Assembly: GCA_028564925.1 (NCBI GenBank)
Contig: CM053034.1
Location: 153,863,356-153,927,355, forward strand
Direction: 5' to 3'
Source of the DNA: Lithobates sylvaticus
Lineage: Eukaryota; Chordata; Amphibia; Anura; Ranidae
DNA length: 64,000 bases
In this document: piece after piece, positions 1 to 10,624 of the stretch
How positions within the stretch are numbered: the stretch's first letter is position 1
Layout of the letters: every line of letters starts with the position of its first letter
The notes under the pieces: model-generated
What the model was told of the DNA's origin: nothing
Seen by the model: only the letters and a program-made list of their open reading frames with translations
Database searches by the model: none
Made by a program: the position numbers and the translations under genes

Positions 1-488
1 TAGGAAGAGGGTCAGTTCCCTGGCAGGATGACAACTGAAATCCCCACTTGGCCACTTTTCCTATGTAATCCTATCTGTTATATGTTACTGTGTTTAGCTA
101 GTTCTTTGTGTTCTAAATATTTCAACCATTCAACCATTCTGTTATCTTCAAACCTGATTACATGCGCCATTTTATAAATGATTAATTAAAAAAAATGATA
201 TATAGGTTTACGAGTATTATTCACTGTAGTCAAGAAACACACTTAATTTTACAAACAATCTTTGCTTTATTATAAAACAGACAATAACATTAAAGTGCAA
301 TTATTGGCATAACATATGCAAAGAAATATAATTTTTTACTTAAGCAGCAGCAATATTAAAACTTCTCTTGTTTTCTATTCGTTCAAAATGTTTAATAGTG
401 CAAAGAAAAAGAAACAAACAATGTCATTCACGCTTTATACATAATTGGCTTATTTTGGCATGTGTGCCATTTATGTTTCTTTCAGGTT
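1..488. other. AT-rich stretch without recognisable gene
   Basis: AT-rich sequence. A minus-strand AATAAA lies near 272, but I could not link it to any coding exon. No domain-bearing reading frame or clear repeat structure seen. Confidence 0.5.
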
Positions 489-1003
489 GGGTTCACACTT
501 GAATACACAGTTTCTCCCAGCAGCGTAGCATCTCTAATCACAAACTATGCCGGTTCACACTATTGCGATGATAGACATTGCATGTAATTTGCAGCGCCAC
601 TGCTGTTCACATTACATGCAATGTCTGTGCGGTGCAATTTCAGCCATACAGATAGTATTGCTGATATCGCACCACATTCGGGGCAAAAACACAAAGGACT
701 CATTATTCTGTCCGGACCAAAATTGGATTGCATATGTGTTATCATATATGTAATCCAATCTATGTCCTAACTATCAGTTCACAGTGCGGTATGCGAGCTG
801 TAATGGGGGTGCCATTAACATATAATGACACTCCCCAGCAATTCGCATATGGCAGTGTGAACTGCTGTGGGCGAGGCCGGAATTGGTACCTTATTCACAA
901 TGTTCTCGCATATCAAGTGTGAGAACCGACAAGTACAGAAGGCAATGTGAAATGCCTGCTAGAGAGATCTCGCTTACACATAATTCTGTATGGTGTGAAC
1001 CTA
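489..1003. mobile_element. Candidate MITE with short terminal inverted repeats
   Basis: The interval opens with gggttcacac and closes with gtgtgaacct, a 9-bp inverted match (ggttcacac). Related ttcacac motifs recur inside. It has no coding capacity. I could not identify a convincing target duplication, so the ends are tentative. Confidence 0.4.
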
Positions 1004-1308
1004 GGCAGAAGTGGTTGAAAACCGAGTCACCTGTTCCTAAAAATAGGTACAGAAAGTTTCCTGGGAAAATGTTAAGAATAGTGCAAAATATAAACAATGG
1101 AACCTATGGATCATGATATTTGCATTTGTTTACTTCTTTATTCAAGGAGAAGAAAATGGAGTCCCCTTCTTAAATAAACTATAGTAATGTTTAATCCTAT
1201 GTACAAAAAAATAGTGTAACCAAAAAAATGGCAGCCATCCAATTTAAGAGATCGTGATTGCAATTTTTTTATCTGCATCTATGCCATTCACTTCTTTTGG
1301 ATTAAAAA

Positions 1309-1683
1309 GCCCCATGCACACGAGGAGGATGCACTTACACGAAGTGCGCCTCTCTGTCCGCAAGCTCATTGGGAGATCTATCTGTTGATCTACGCTGAGC
1401 CTGCGAATGAGAGGTCCCTCTCTGCTCACTGAGTGGACAGAGGCTTGTCGAACAATGCAGGTATCTTTTGAGAGAGCAGATGAAAACAGACAGCATGTCC
1501 GTTTTCATCAGATCTCACCCGTTTTGATGGTGACAGATGCGGACATAGGGCCATCCGTCTGCTTTTTGTGGATTGCACAGGGTTGAATGTCAGCGGACAG
1601 GTCCCTGCTGACATCCGTCACTCCATTCACTCCAGCCTGTCCAATCTGACACTGACCTGAACGGTCAGTGTGAAAGGGGCCTA
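1309..1683. mobile_element. Candidate MITE, imperfect termini
   Basis: The left end reads gccccatgcacac and the right end gtgtgaaaggggcc, an imperfect inverted match of the kind seen in amphibian DNA-transposon derivatives. The interior is non-coding. The run of A that follows (about 1689-1708) may be a later expansion. Superfamily not assigned. Confidence 0.4.
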
Positions 1684-1844
1684 CGTACAAAAAAAAAAAA
1701 AAAAAAAATGGACAGAATGGTTACCATAGAAAGTTTAAAACATTGTCCAGAAAAGTATGACAACATTCTACATATATGGACAAAAACAGTAACAAACCTG
1801 TATCAAAAAGGTATAAAAATAATTTTAACATAAAAAGAAAGTGC

Positions 1845-4273
1845 TTAGAAACGATGTGTTTGCACTTTAGCGATCACATCAATGAGGTACTGCATCTGGG
1901 GCAGTATGGAGGACGCAGCATCTTTAATCCTTTGCACCTCTGCACAACAGTGCAGCAGGTCATTGGACATCATGGCCAATGTTGTAGAATCCAAAGTTGA
2001 GTCTGTAGAAAAATACATTGCACATATTATTCATCAAGTAATGCAGTAATATGTGTGCACATATGCATGCATGCTACTCACGTGAGGCTGAGAGAAAATC
2101 CACAATGCTTTCCCGTTCTACTGCTGTATCAATATTGATATTCGAATTATGTTCTACAAGATCAGGTAGTTCAGGGTCACAATGATCACTATTGTTGTCC
2201 TGTGCAGAATTCTGTAGGTTGCTTATATTACCTTTAAAATAATAAAATAAACATAAATTATTCTCAATTAATTAACAGCAATATTATACTGTATTCCCTG
2301 AAATATTAAATCGTATTATACCAATGTGGGACATAAAACATGTGAACACTGAATAACACAAATTAAAGTAAATAAGAGAAACTCTAGCGCTACTGTGAGT
2401 AAATAGGGAGGTCAATGTGATTGCAAAAAAAGTTGGATGCAGCAAAGTGACTAGTGATCACAAAAGCACTTAAATAGGGAAGATGAAAGAGAAAACTTTG
2501 CGCATGCTATATGGAGTGGGAGGTAAGTAGTGTCAAAGTCCTGGGCAGACGACAAGATAGGTGACCAGGACCGGGAGATGACACTATGTTCAAAGGGGAA
2601 TAAAGTACAATGGGGTGCAATTTGCATGCATGCATTTCATGCAAATTGCACCCCATTGTACTTTATTCCCCTTTGAACATAGTGTCATCTCCCGGTCCTG
2701 GTCACCTATCTTGTCGTCTGCCCAGGACTTTGACACTACTTACCTCCCACTCCATATAGCATGCGCAAAGTTTTCTCTTTCATCAACACAAATTAAAACA
2801 ACAACATCATACAAACCTTTTGTAGATTCCACACGATCGGACAAATCCTCAAGAGTTATCACACCACTATCTTCGTCTAGGACATATGGTTGTTCACATG
2901 TTATATCTTCTGCAGTCTCCAACATGACTTCCTCAATATCTTCTTGATCTATTTCTATTACATTGCTTTCTTGCTCTATCAAGTAAAAAAAAAAAAATAA
3001 AAATATATGTTTCTGTTTCTGTACCTTGTAAAAAAAAAAATAGATGCAGCATTCTTATGTATTGTAAAAGCAAATCCATCTAGCTGCTGGATTGCTGTTA
3101 CAAGCTGTGAGCGTGAACATAGCCCACTATAATGCTTTCAATGACAGAGTAGGAAATGGAGATGTGATAAAAAAACTATTTTACACATAAATAGTACCGG
3201 ACATATGATGTCATATTGATGTTAGATATACTGATAAAAATATATTTACATAAATAAAATAGAATTAAAAATTAAATAACAATGGGTTTATGACTTATAT
3301 TTTAAGAAGTCTATGAAGCTTTTGCTATTAAGCGGCCTATAATATTAAAGGGGTTGTACTGGTTCGCATATTATTTTATATGTAAAAATAAAAACATATA
3401 CTTATCACCAATATGCAGTTCATTTTGCACTGTGTGGCCGCGATAGTCCTCTTCTGGTGTCCCAAGGCTCCCCCCACTAACCCCCTCTAAGAAACACTCT
3501 GCAAAAATGGGGTTGGCTTACGTGTGAGCTCCAGTGCCATAAAATTGTTGGCTATAACCATCAATTTTATGACTTGGCCCCGCTTCCTGGTGGGCGCGTA
3601 ATAGGATGTGATTGACAGCAGCGGGAGTCAATGTCTGTGCTGCTAGCAATCATCCAATGAAGAGCCTAGAAAAGCTGGACGAAATCAATGCGAGACAGCT
3701 CAGACAGAGCTTCTGGCCGCAGGTAAGTAAAACAGGGGGCTCTGGGGGGCCACTGACTAATAGTTATTTTTTTTAACCTTAATGAATATGATGCATCTAG
3801 ACCACGACAAAAACATTGCTGCTAGAAGCATCTTTTGAGCGTTGTTTTCACTGCTCCTACCCATTAAAATCAATGGGGCAGCGCGGCTATACCACCGGCA
3901 AAGCGCCCTTTTTGTCCGCTAGCGGTGGTCTATCACATACTAGCATATCATGACATGTATTTTATTTGGAGGAGGTGACTAATTTAAAATCAAACTATGT
4001 ACATTTGAAACTAGCTGTTTGCATAAATATTCAACTTTTAGAAAACATACCTTCATTAATTATGCTTTGTTCATGAGCTCTTGATATGTCACCATGTGCT
4101 ATTTTCTGATCTGCGGGGATTTCTTCCAGTCGTTTTTTCATGCGCCTGTGACGTTCTTTTTGTGATCTGATTTTTTTCTTTTGCCCTGCAATAAAAGGAT
4201 CACATCACATACAATATATTTAGTTTATGGTTATTAGATATTTTCATAACCCACACAAAACATCTGCACAAGG

Positions 4274-4340
<67 letters not shown>

Positions 4341-4711
4341 TATACACACACAGATACATACATACATACATACATACACACAAACACATACTCACTTTTT
4401 TTAATCATTTGATGGATTCTTTCAAGTTGTTCTTTTTCACGATGCTTTAGGTCAGACCATCGCTTCCTTAACTGATCCTTGGATCTTTGTACATCATGTT
4501 TGTTTTTTAGCAATGTAATGACTTTATCCAAGATCATGTCCTTTCTTCTGTTGGGCTTTTCATAGTTCTCCAGTTTGCCATCATAATCATTCTTCTCAAG
4601 AATATAGACCATGTCCACCATCTCACTTCTTGACATTGGAGTTGCTTTTGTCTTGTAACCAGTTCTTGCAGCATGTGCTTTTCTGCCCTCCACATCCTTC
4701 GTTTTCTCCAT
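1845..4711 (-). CDS. Myb/SANT-like (trihelix) DNA-binding protein, five exons
   Basis: Exons on the minus strand are 4711-4396, 4185-4051, 2975-2817, 2231-2082 and 2002-1845. All introns are GT..AG, phases match throughout, and the sum is 918 nt (305 residues plus TAA). Residues about 26-100 form a Myb/SANT-like domain of the zeste/NAIF1/Harbinger-accessory kind, with the third-helix signature KRWSDLK at 83-89. Exon 2 is strongly basic (a likely nuclear signal or helix extension), exons 3-4 are acidic, and exon 5 ends in a predicted helical segment. I chose the ATG at 4711 because it precedes the domain closely; an in-frame ATG at 4771 is an alternative. It is divergent to the MADF gene at 5481. 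Proteins of this family bind DNA and, in PIF/Harbinger transposons, import the transposase and guide it to the ends. Whether this copy is a host gene or part of an element is not settled. Introns hold a microsatellite, MITEs and a large palindrome. Confidence 0.72.
2368..2784. repeat. 417-bp insertion containing a 303-bp near-perfect palindrome
   Basis: Positions 2482-2628 and 2638-2784 are reverse complements with no difference that I can see, around a loop of about 9 nt. The whole 2368-2784 interval is bracketed by a 13-bp direct repeat, aacacaaattaaa (2355-2367 and 2785-2797), which looks like a target duplication from retroposition. The palindrome lies in intron 3 of the Myb/SANT gene, about 30 bp from the exon 3 donor. 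The proximal part (gctactgtgagtaaat) is single copy. Confidence 0.75.
3345..3955. mobile_element. T2-like TTAA MITE plus adjoining MITE remnant, in intron
   Basis: It begins TTAAAGGGGTTGTACTGG at 3345, matching the TTAAAGGRR terminus described for Xenopus T2-family MITEs. The right end is unclear, near 3775. From there to about 3955 lies a second non-coding repeat with gctagcggtggtc-type sequence. All of it sits in intron 2 of the Myb/SANT gene. Confidence 0.45.
4277..4385. repeat. (TA)n then (CATA)n/(CA)n microsatellite
   Basis: About 65 bp of alternating TA is followed by cata and caca tracts. It lies just inside the exon 1 donor of the Myb/SANT gene, so minus-strand readings that run through it are not real coding. 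Confidence 0.95.
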
Positions 4712-5021
4712 GCTGCCGGTGAGAACTCGTGGTTGCGTCGCAGGCGTCGGGAGTATTGCACGTTTACACATCAAACAGGGGCGGGGCAAGGTGCACATGA
4801 CCAGTGCGTAACGTACGCTTTGAACGTTCCTACGTTCGTTGACACGAAACAAGGCCAAGACCACGATTTATACCCCACGCGCGAACGCTATTTACACACG
4901 AACGTAGGTATGTTTATTTTAGTTTTTTTGTAATCCTTGTTTCTGTATTGCAAAATGTTACTTTTTTATTCAAGTTTTGGGTACATACAAGGCCTAGTTT
5001 ATTGCCATGGCTTATTGCATA
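4712..5021. promoter_or_regulatory. Divergent promoter region with 11-bp inverted repeat
   Basis: This is the shared 5' region of two divergent genes. It is relatively GC- and CpG-rich around 4720-4900, in contrast to the AT-rich surroundings. A perfect inverted pair, cctacgttcgt (4829-4839) and acgaacgtagg (4898-4908), flanks a tttatac sequence near 4867. gaacgttc (4822-4829) overlaps the left arm. The arrangement suggests a binding site used by one or both encoded DNA-binding proteins, but that is inference. Confidence 0.4.
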
Positions 5022-5411
5022 TAGTGGGGTGATAGCATTGTGGGGTGATAGCATTGTGAGGTGATAGCATTGTGGGGTGATAGCATTGTGGGGTGATAGC
5101 ATTGTGGGGTGATAGCATTCATTGTGCGGTGATAGCATTGTGAGGTGATAGCATTGTGAGGTGATAGCATTGTGAGGTGATAGCATTGTGGGGTGATAGC
5201 ATTGTGGGGTGATAGCATTGTGAGGTGATAGCATTGTGAGGTGATAGCATTGTGAGGTGATAGCATTGTGGGGTGATAGCATTGTGGGGTGATAGCATTG
5301 TGAGGTGATAGCATTGTGAGGTGATAGCATTGTGGGGTGATAGCATTGTGGGGTGATAGCATTGTGCGGTGATAGCATTGTGGGGTGATAGCATTGTCAG
5401 GTGATAGCATA
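5022..5411. repeat. 16-bp minisatellite, about 24 copies
   Basis: The unit is gtgatagcattgtggg. Units differ almost only at two adjacent bases (gg, ag or cg between gtg and tg), giving a variant-coded array. One unit carries a short cattcatt expansion near 5118. All minus-strand reading frames here (repeating ITPQCYH-like peptides) are products of the repeat and not genes. Confidence 0.95.
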
Positions 5412-5480
5412 ATGTATATGTAGGTCTGATGTACAAGATAGGAATTAATTATAATATTTACATTTTATTATGCAGGCAAG

Positions 5481-6484
5481 ATGGTGGACAGGTTTACAAG
5501 CCCAGAATTCTTGGCACAGTTCATTGATTTGTACAAGCAGATGCCATGCTTGTGGAAGGTGAAATCAAAGGAGTACTCCAACCGTAATAAAAGGCAGGAG
5601 GCCCTGAATAAACTAGTTGAACTGTGCAAACCTATTTGTAGTTCTGCCGACCTGAACTATGTTCGCAATAAAATTGCAAACCTCAGGACTGTTTTCAAAA
5701 GGGAACTCAATAAAATTCATGATTCACAAAGATCTGGAGCAGGAGCTGATGATATATATGTTCCCAGACTATGGTACTTTGAAAGCCTGAGGTTTCTGAC
5801 GGAACAAGTTGATGCAAGATCATCCATATGTACTCTTCCTTCTACCTCCAGTACTCTACTATCCACTTCTGCGGATTTGGATCAAATGTCTCCTGTCATG
5901 CAGTTTGAGGATTCAGAGGACATACCACAGACACAGGTATTAACAAATATTTGGCTTTTCAAATGTTTTCTTGTAATGTAATTTATTTGTAATACTATAA
6001 TTTCCCTTTATTTGACTAGACAACAACACAGGCAAATGAATCCCAAGACGACTTGAATGTGTCCACTCCGAACACACCAGTGACAACTTCCATCACCAGT
6101 ATGTCCACTTTGAGCACACCAGTGACTAGGCCTCAGAAGAGGAGGAGACTTGAGGATGCCACTACATCGTTTCTGACGAAGGCAAGTGCTGCTCTCCAAA
6201 AGAAAACTGACGTATTTGATGCTTTGGGCATTATTACAGCAGACAAGATGAGAAGCATGTCGGGGGAACAACGGCAAATTGCAGAAATGTTAATGCTTGA
6301 GATGCTGAATAAAGGTGTTAGAGGCGAGTTAACAAGCAAAACAATTATTACGGAGTCTGATTCATCTCCATCAACACAACACGTTGCTCATGGCTCAAAT
6401 CGTCCTGGTGCCCAATGGCAATACATGCAGCCTGAACGTCAACATCCACCTTGGTCACAAGACTTTCATTATACGCAACTGTAG
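5481..6484 (+). CDS. MADF-domain protein with BESS-like C-terminal segment, two exons
   Basis: Exon 1 is 5481-5936, the intron is 5937-6019 (GTATTA..ACTAG), and exon 2 is 6020-6484, ending CTG TAG. Phase is 0 at the junction and the product is 306 residues. Residues about 8-105 form a MADF (Myb/SANT-like in Adf-1) domain, visible as FIDLYKQMPCLW near the start, NKIANLRTVFKREL in the middle and YVPRLWYFESL at the end. A Ser/Thr-rich linker follows, then a nuclear-signal-like RPQKRRRLE near 189-197, and a helical C-terminal segment around 220-255 that resembles BESS-type interaction motifs. MADF proteins bind DNA as transcription factors, and MADF genes are also a known accessory gene of PIF transposons. 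It is divergent from the Myb/SANT gene, with its ATG 60 bp beyond the minisatellite. No disruption seen. Confidence 0.75.
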
Positions 6485-6656
6485 TTTCAGATGATATTTT
6501 AAATAGTTTTTTTGGGATGTTGTCAACATTATGTTGCATTTATGTTGTAATATTATGTGTTATAAGAAGGTTTATTATATATTATAAATGTATACAATAT
6601 TGTGAACATGTAGAAGCACTGATATTTATTTTGTTCAGTTTTATCAGACACGTTTT

Positions 6657-6662
6657 AATAAA
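6657..6662 (+). terminator. Polyadenylation signal of the MADF gene
   Basis: AATAAA lies about 170 bp downstream of the MADF stop codon, in an AT-rich 3' region with a T/G-rich tract just after it. This is a plausible cleavage context. Confidence 0.6.
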
Positions 6663-6769
6663 GTTGATCTGTTTTGAAAACATTCTGTAAACTATATTAT
6701 ATTTTATTTTTAGGGGAACAATTAGTACAGTGCAATGAATGATTTATGATCTTAAAAGGACAATGGTCA

Positions 6770-7237
6770 CACTTTCAATAACCACAAGCGCCGCCTTGCA
6801 ATGACCACCAGTGCCACCTAGCAATGCCCACCAGTGCTGCCAATCAGTGCCACCTAAAAGTGCTGGCTAGCAGTGTAAACCATAAGTGACCATCACTGCC
6901 ACCCATCAATGACCATCACTGCCACCTATCGGTGCCTGTCACTGCCACCTCATCAGCGTACATCAATGACGGTCAGGAATTACCCATTTTATATTTTTAG
7001 AATTTTTTGTATTTTAATTTCGGTCTTTTTAATTTTTTTAAAATAAATAATAATTAGAACAGGTGATCAAATTCCACCAAAAGATAGCTCTATTTGGGGG
7101 GAAAAGATGATAAAAATTTATTTTGGCTACAGTGAATTAGGACGGCGCAATTGTCATTAAAATTGCAACTAGGTTGAAAGCTGAAGATTGGTCTGGAAAG
7201 GAAGGGGGTTTAAAGTGTCCAGTAATCAGGTGGTTAA
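6770..7237 (+). mobile_element. TTAA-flanked MITE, 3' part with internal tandem repeats
   Basis: It has tandem variants of the gtgccacc/cagtgccaatc motif, then the family's signature segment (gatcaaattccaccaaaag) and the terminal gtggTTAA (TTAA at 7234-7237). The same family occurs at 42720, 52597, 53524 and 58288. The left end is not clear. Confidence 0.6.
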
Positions 7238-7254
7238 AGGAAAATAATGATTGC

Positions 7255-7645
7255 TACTTAACTACAATATTATCATTTGTTGATTGATTCTTGGGGAATA
7301 TTACGATTGGCTACAGGCGAGTTTCTGTTCGTATTAAGGAGCATTTTCGCGGTAAAATCATTGTTTACATTCTCCCGTCTCCTTCCGGGTTATTTTCGTG
7401 TTTCCGATCATGCGTGGTGCTTGTCGAAAGATTTTTAGCGGACGAATACTGTACTGATTACACGATTGTCGTACGATGGGCTGTCGTCCAACCAAAGTTT
7501 TCCTGTTTGTCCCTTCGGATTTGGTTGGAAGGACTATCGTGATCGGCTGTCGAAAGCTGCGTACTAACGATCAGATTATCGAACGATCTGTCCGAAAGCG
7601 ACTTTTTTCGTACGATAATCGGACCGTGTGTACGGGGCATTACAT
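7255..7645. mobile_element. MITE remnant with one recognisable end
   Basis: It is rich in cgtacgat and cgatcg motifs. The right end ccgtgtgtacggggc resembles termini of amphibian Harbinger-type MITEs and the left end of the element at 1309. The other end was not found. Confidence 0.3.
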
Positions 7646-7654
7646 TGCCTAGAG

Positions 7655-7788
7655 CAGTAATGGCAAACCTTGGCACCACAGATGTTTTGGAACTACTTTT
7701 CCAATGATGCTAATGCACTCTGCAGTGTGGTTGAGCATCATGGGAAATGTAGTTCCAAAACATCTGGGGTGCCAAGGTCACATCACTG
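7655..7788. mobile_element. hAT-type MITE 1 of a stack of three
   Basis: 134 bp with inverted ends cagtaatggcaaacctt and, from the other side, cagtgatgtgaccttgg. It is flanked by gcctagag on both sides (7647-7654 and 7789-7796). The interior is also foldback-like (atgttttggaactac against gtagttccaaaacat). Confidence 0.75.
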
Positions 7789-7796
7789 GCCTAGAG

Positions 7797-8353
7797 CAGT
7801 GGTTCTCAACCTAAGTTTTCAAGTGCCAAGCCATAGACTCTGATTTAAAGCACCTATGCAAGATAAATGAAAATCTGCAAACATAGCCTGTTGGGGGTAC
7901 TTAAAGTGGTGGGACACCCTGAAAACAAAAACTTAAAAAAATGTTAGTAACCATTTTAAAATGAAAAAAAAAATAATAATTTTTTTTTTACTTACCAGAA
8001 ATGGCTGTTGCTAGGCAGATCGTCCTAATCTGCCTCCTCCAGCGCCGCGGTGATCTTCTCTTCTTCCGTCTTCTGTTGAATGGGGCGCGGTGTGTTATGG
8101 GAACTATGTCCCACAACACATCGCGTTCCCCATTCACAAATTAGAGTCGCGCATGCGCAGTTGGCCGCGCGCCGACTCGCGCATGCACAGTAGGGAACGT
8201 GAAGCCGTTTCCCTTACTGAGGATGGCGGCGCTGGAACCGGATCGCCGAGGGACAGCTCGTCCTCCACGACCGACATCGCGGGCGCCCTGGGAGGGTAAG
8301 TGTACTTCTTAAAGGTGAAACACCCCTTTAAGGACAGAGGTTTAGAACCACTT
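7797..8353. mobile_element. hAT-type MITE 2 of the stack, with nested T2-like MITE
   Basis: The ends are cagtggttctcaacct and, inverted, aagtggttctaaacct. It is flanked by the same 8-bp gcctagag (7789-7796 and 8354-8361). A T2-like MITE (7901-8331) is nested inside, so the original element was only about 130 bp. Confidence 0.7.
7901..8331. mobile_element. T2-like TTAA MITE with GC-rich core
   Basis: Bounded by TTAA (7901-7904 and 8328-8331), with ends TTAAAGTGGTGGGACACC and, inverted, TTAAAGGGGTGTTTCACC. The core is CpG-rich and repeats gcatgcgcag-type and gactcgcgcatg motifs. The same family occurs in opposite orientation at 58320-58831. It carries no gene. Confidence 0.75.
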
Positions 8354-8361
8354 GCCTAGAG

Positions 8362-8678
8362 CAGTGGTCTCCAACCTGCGGCCCTGGGACCAGATGTGGC
8401 CCTTGGGGCACTATTTCTCTTACTGATATGAGACACTATTTGTCCAACTGACACCAACAATGGAGCACTATTTTTTCCACTGACACCAATATTAGGACCA
8501 CTATTCATCCCAATGATACCAACGATGGGGCATTATTCCTCCCTCTAATACCAAATATGGTGATGTTTATGCCCATTGATGCCAGGAAAATTCCTACTGC
8601 CTCTAGTCACAGTCCGGCCCCCCTAAAGTCTGAAGGACAATAAACTGGCCCTTTGTTTAGAAAGTTTGGAGATCCCTG
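8362..8678. mobile_element. hAT-type MITE 3 of the stack
   Basis: 317 bp with ends cagtggtctccaacct and, inverted, cagggatctccaaact. It is flanked by gcctagag (8354-8361 and 8679-8686). The interior has short degenerate repeats of ggggcactattt type. Confidence 0.8.
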
Positions 8679-8745
8679 GCCTAGAGTGACAAGTCACCCC
8701 TCCACACCCTCCTGTGTCCTCCAACGTCCATGCTCTTGTCCTCAG

Positions 8746-9988
8746 TAGACATGTGCGATTAGTTTCGCAGAGCGGGAGCCTCCCATTGCGAGGAGCGGCC
8801 CGCGAGAAGAGACGCCGATGCCGGACGAGAAGGACGAGAAGACCGGAGCAAGAAGAAGCGGATCGGAGGAAGAAGAAGATGGAAGAAGATGCCGGAAGGA
8901 GAAGATGAAGAAAGGAAGACCAGAAGAAAGAAGAAAGAAGATTTTAATAAAGGAATTGTCAAAGACCGTCTCCTGTAATTTTTACCATTTTTGTCACCTT
9001 TTTTGGTGAAATGGTAGGGGTACTTTTGTACCCCCTTACCATTTCACACAGGGGGGGGGCCGGGATCTGGGGGTCCCCTTGTTAAAGGGGGCTTCCATAT
9101 TCCGATAAGCCCCCCGCCCGCAGACCCCCAAAACCACCAGCCAGGGTTGTGGGGATGAGGCCCTTGTCCTCATCAACATGGGGACAAGGTGCTTTGGGGG
9201 GGACCCCAAAGCACCCTCCCAATGTTGAGGGCATGTGGCCTGGTACGGTTCAGACAGGAGGGGTGGCCGCTCTCGTCCCCCCTCTTTTCCTGCGGCCTGC
9301 CAGGTTGCATGCTCGGATAAAGGGTCTGGTATGGATTTTGAGGGGGACCCCACACCATTTTTTTTTTGGCTGGGGTTCCCCTTAATATCCATACCAGACT
9401 TGAAGGGCCTGGTTATTGAATTTGGGGGGACCCCCATGCTTTTTTATCAATGAATGTCTGTTCTCTGTGTTACGTAGCCGACTTTTTATTAGCCGCGAGT
9501 GATTTTAAATAGCTTTTTTTCCTGCAAAAATGACACGTTGTGCAGGAACAGTTCTCTATATTAGATATACTGAATCTCGAATTCATTCGAAGCATTCGAA
9601 GCATTCGTTATATCCGCTATTATAATTTCTTTCATATTAGTTGAAATTCGATATTTGTAGTTGGATTTACTAACGATTCGTAACTATTCGTAACGATTCG
9701 TAACTTGAAAAATTGAAATTCGATATTTGTAGTTGGATTCGAATTGTTCTCTGTGTTATGAGAACCGACAATTCATTAGCCGCGTTAACGATTCGTAACG
9801 ATTCGTAACGATTCGCAACTTTACTAACGATTCGTAATGATTGGAAAAAAAATTACGATTCGTACGAAATTCATATTTCGTACGAATTCGAACGGAATTT
9901 CGTACACGAATTACGAATTACAATTTTTTTTATATACAAAACGGGACGAAACAAAACAAAACAAATTTTTTGACAGTTCCCATGTCTA
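8746..9988. mobile_element. Non-autonomous hAT element with 8-bp target duplication
   Basis: The 8-bp duplication gtcctcag is present at 8738-8745 and 9989-9996. The termini are tagacatgtgc and, inverted, tagacatgggaac. Inside are a purine-rich stretch (8810-8945), a GC-rich segment with long G and C runs (9040-9440) and an AT-rich segment with repeated attcgtaacg motifs. There is no transposase, so it would need enzyme supplied elsewhere. All reading frames inside are low-complexity. Confidence 0.8.
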
Positions 9989-9996
9989 GTCCTCAG

Positions 9997-10189
9997 CTTG
10001 CTCTCTCCCTTACCCAGAAGGTTAGAAAATGGCACTCTGTGGCCGGGAGCAAGCGGGGAGTTTTGTATGTGTTTGGCCACACTGGTTTGTTCACATGTAT
10101 TGGAGCATGTTACACTGCTTGCTAACAATGGACTAAAGTGAAACTTCACTCTGGGATATTGTTATTGCTTGTCATTGGTGCTGCCATCT
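9997..10189. other. Short unassigned spacer
   Basis: Unassigned sequence between the hAT element and the next MITE. Nothing recognised. Confidence 0.4.
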
Positions 10190-10624
10190 TTAAAGCAGTA
10201 GTAAAGCCTGCTTTTTTTATTTTTACCTACAGGTAAGCCTATAATAAGGCTTTCCTGCAGGTAAAATAATATCTCCTAAACGTGCATGGTTTAGGAGATA
10301 TTCACCCTGTATGCAGCTGCTGACATCACCAGCGTATGCAATCTGAGAGAGCTTCTTCCTTAACCAAGGGCTCCTACGTGCATGCGCAGGAGTGGTGTTA
10401 TCACGGCTCCGCCCACACAGTGTTGGAGCCCGCAAACCCGGAAAAAAGTCCAGGGGAAGATGTCAGCCCTCTCAGCGGTGACTGGGTGCTGTTATAAGGG
10501 CTTTGCTCTAAGGTAAATATTTCATAATGTGCTAGTATGCGATACATACTAGCACATTATGGCATTGTCATACAGGTGTTTTTTTTTTGTTTGTTTTTTC
10601 TGCAGCGATTTACTACCGCTTTAA
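10190..10624. mobile_element. T2-like TTAA MITE
   Basis: TTAA at 10190-10193 and 10621-10624, with inverted ends AGCAGTAGTAAAGCC and AGCGGTAGTAAATCGC. It contains two short palindromes (gcctataataaggc-like, and gtgctagtatgcgatacatactagcac). A truncated relative lies at 48584-48930. Confidence 0.8.

Noticed and set aside
4914-5436. Three overlapping minus-strand frames of 105-154 codons
   Set aside because: All are translations of the 16-bp minisatellite.
9036-9453. Overlapping frames on both strands in the GC-rich part of a hAT MITE
   Set aside because: Pro/Gly-rich translations of G and C runs within a non-autonomous element.
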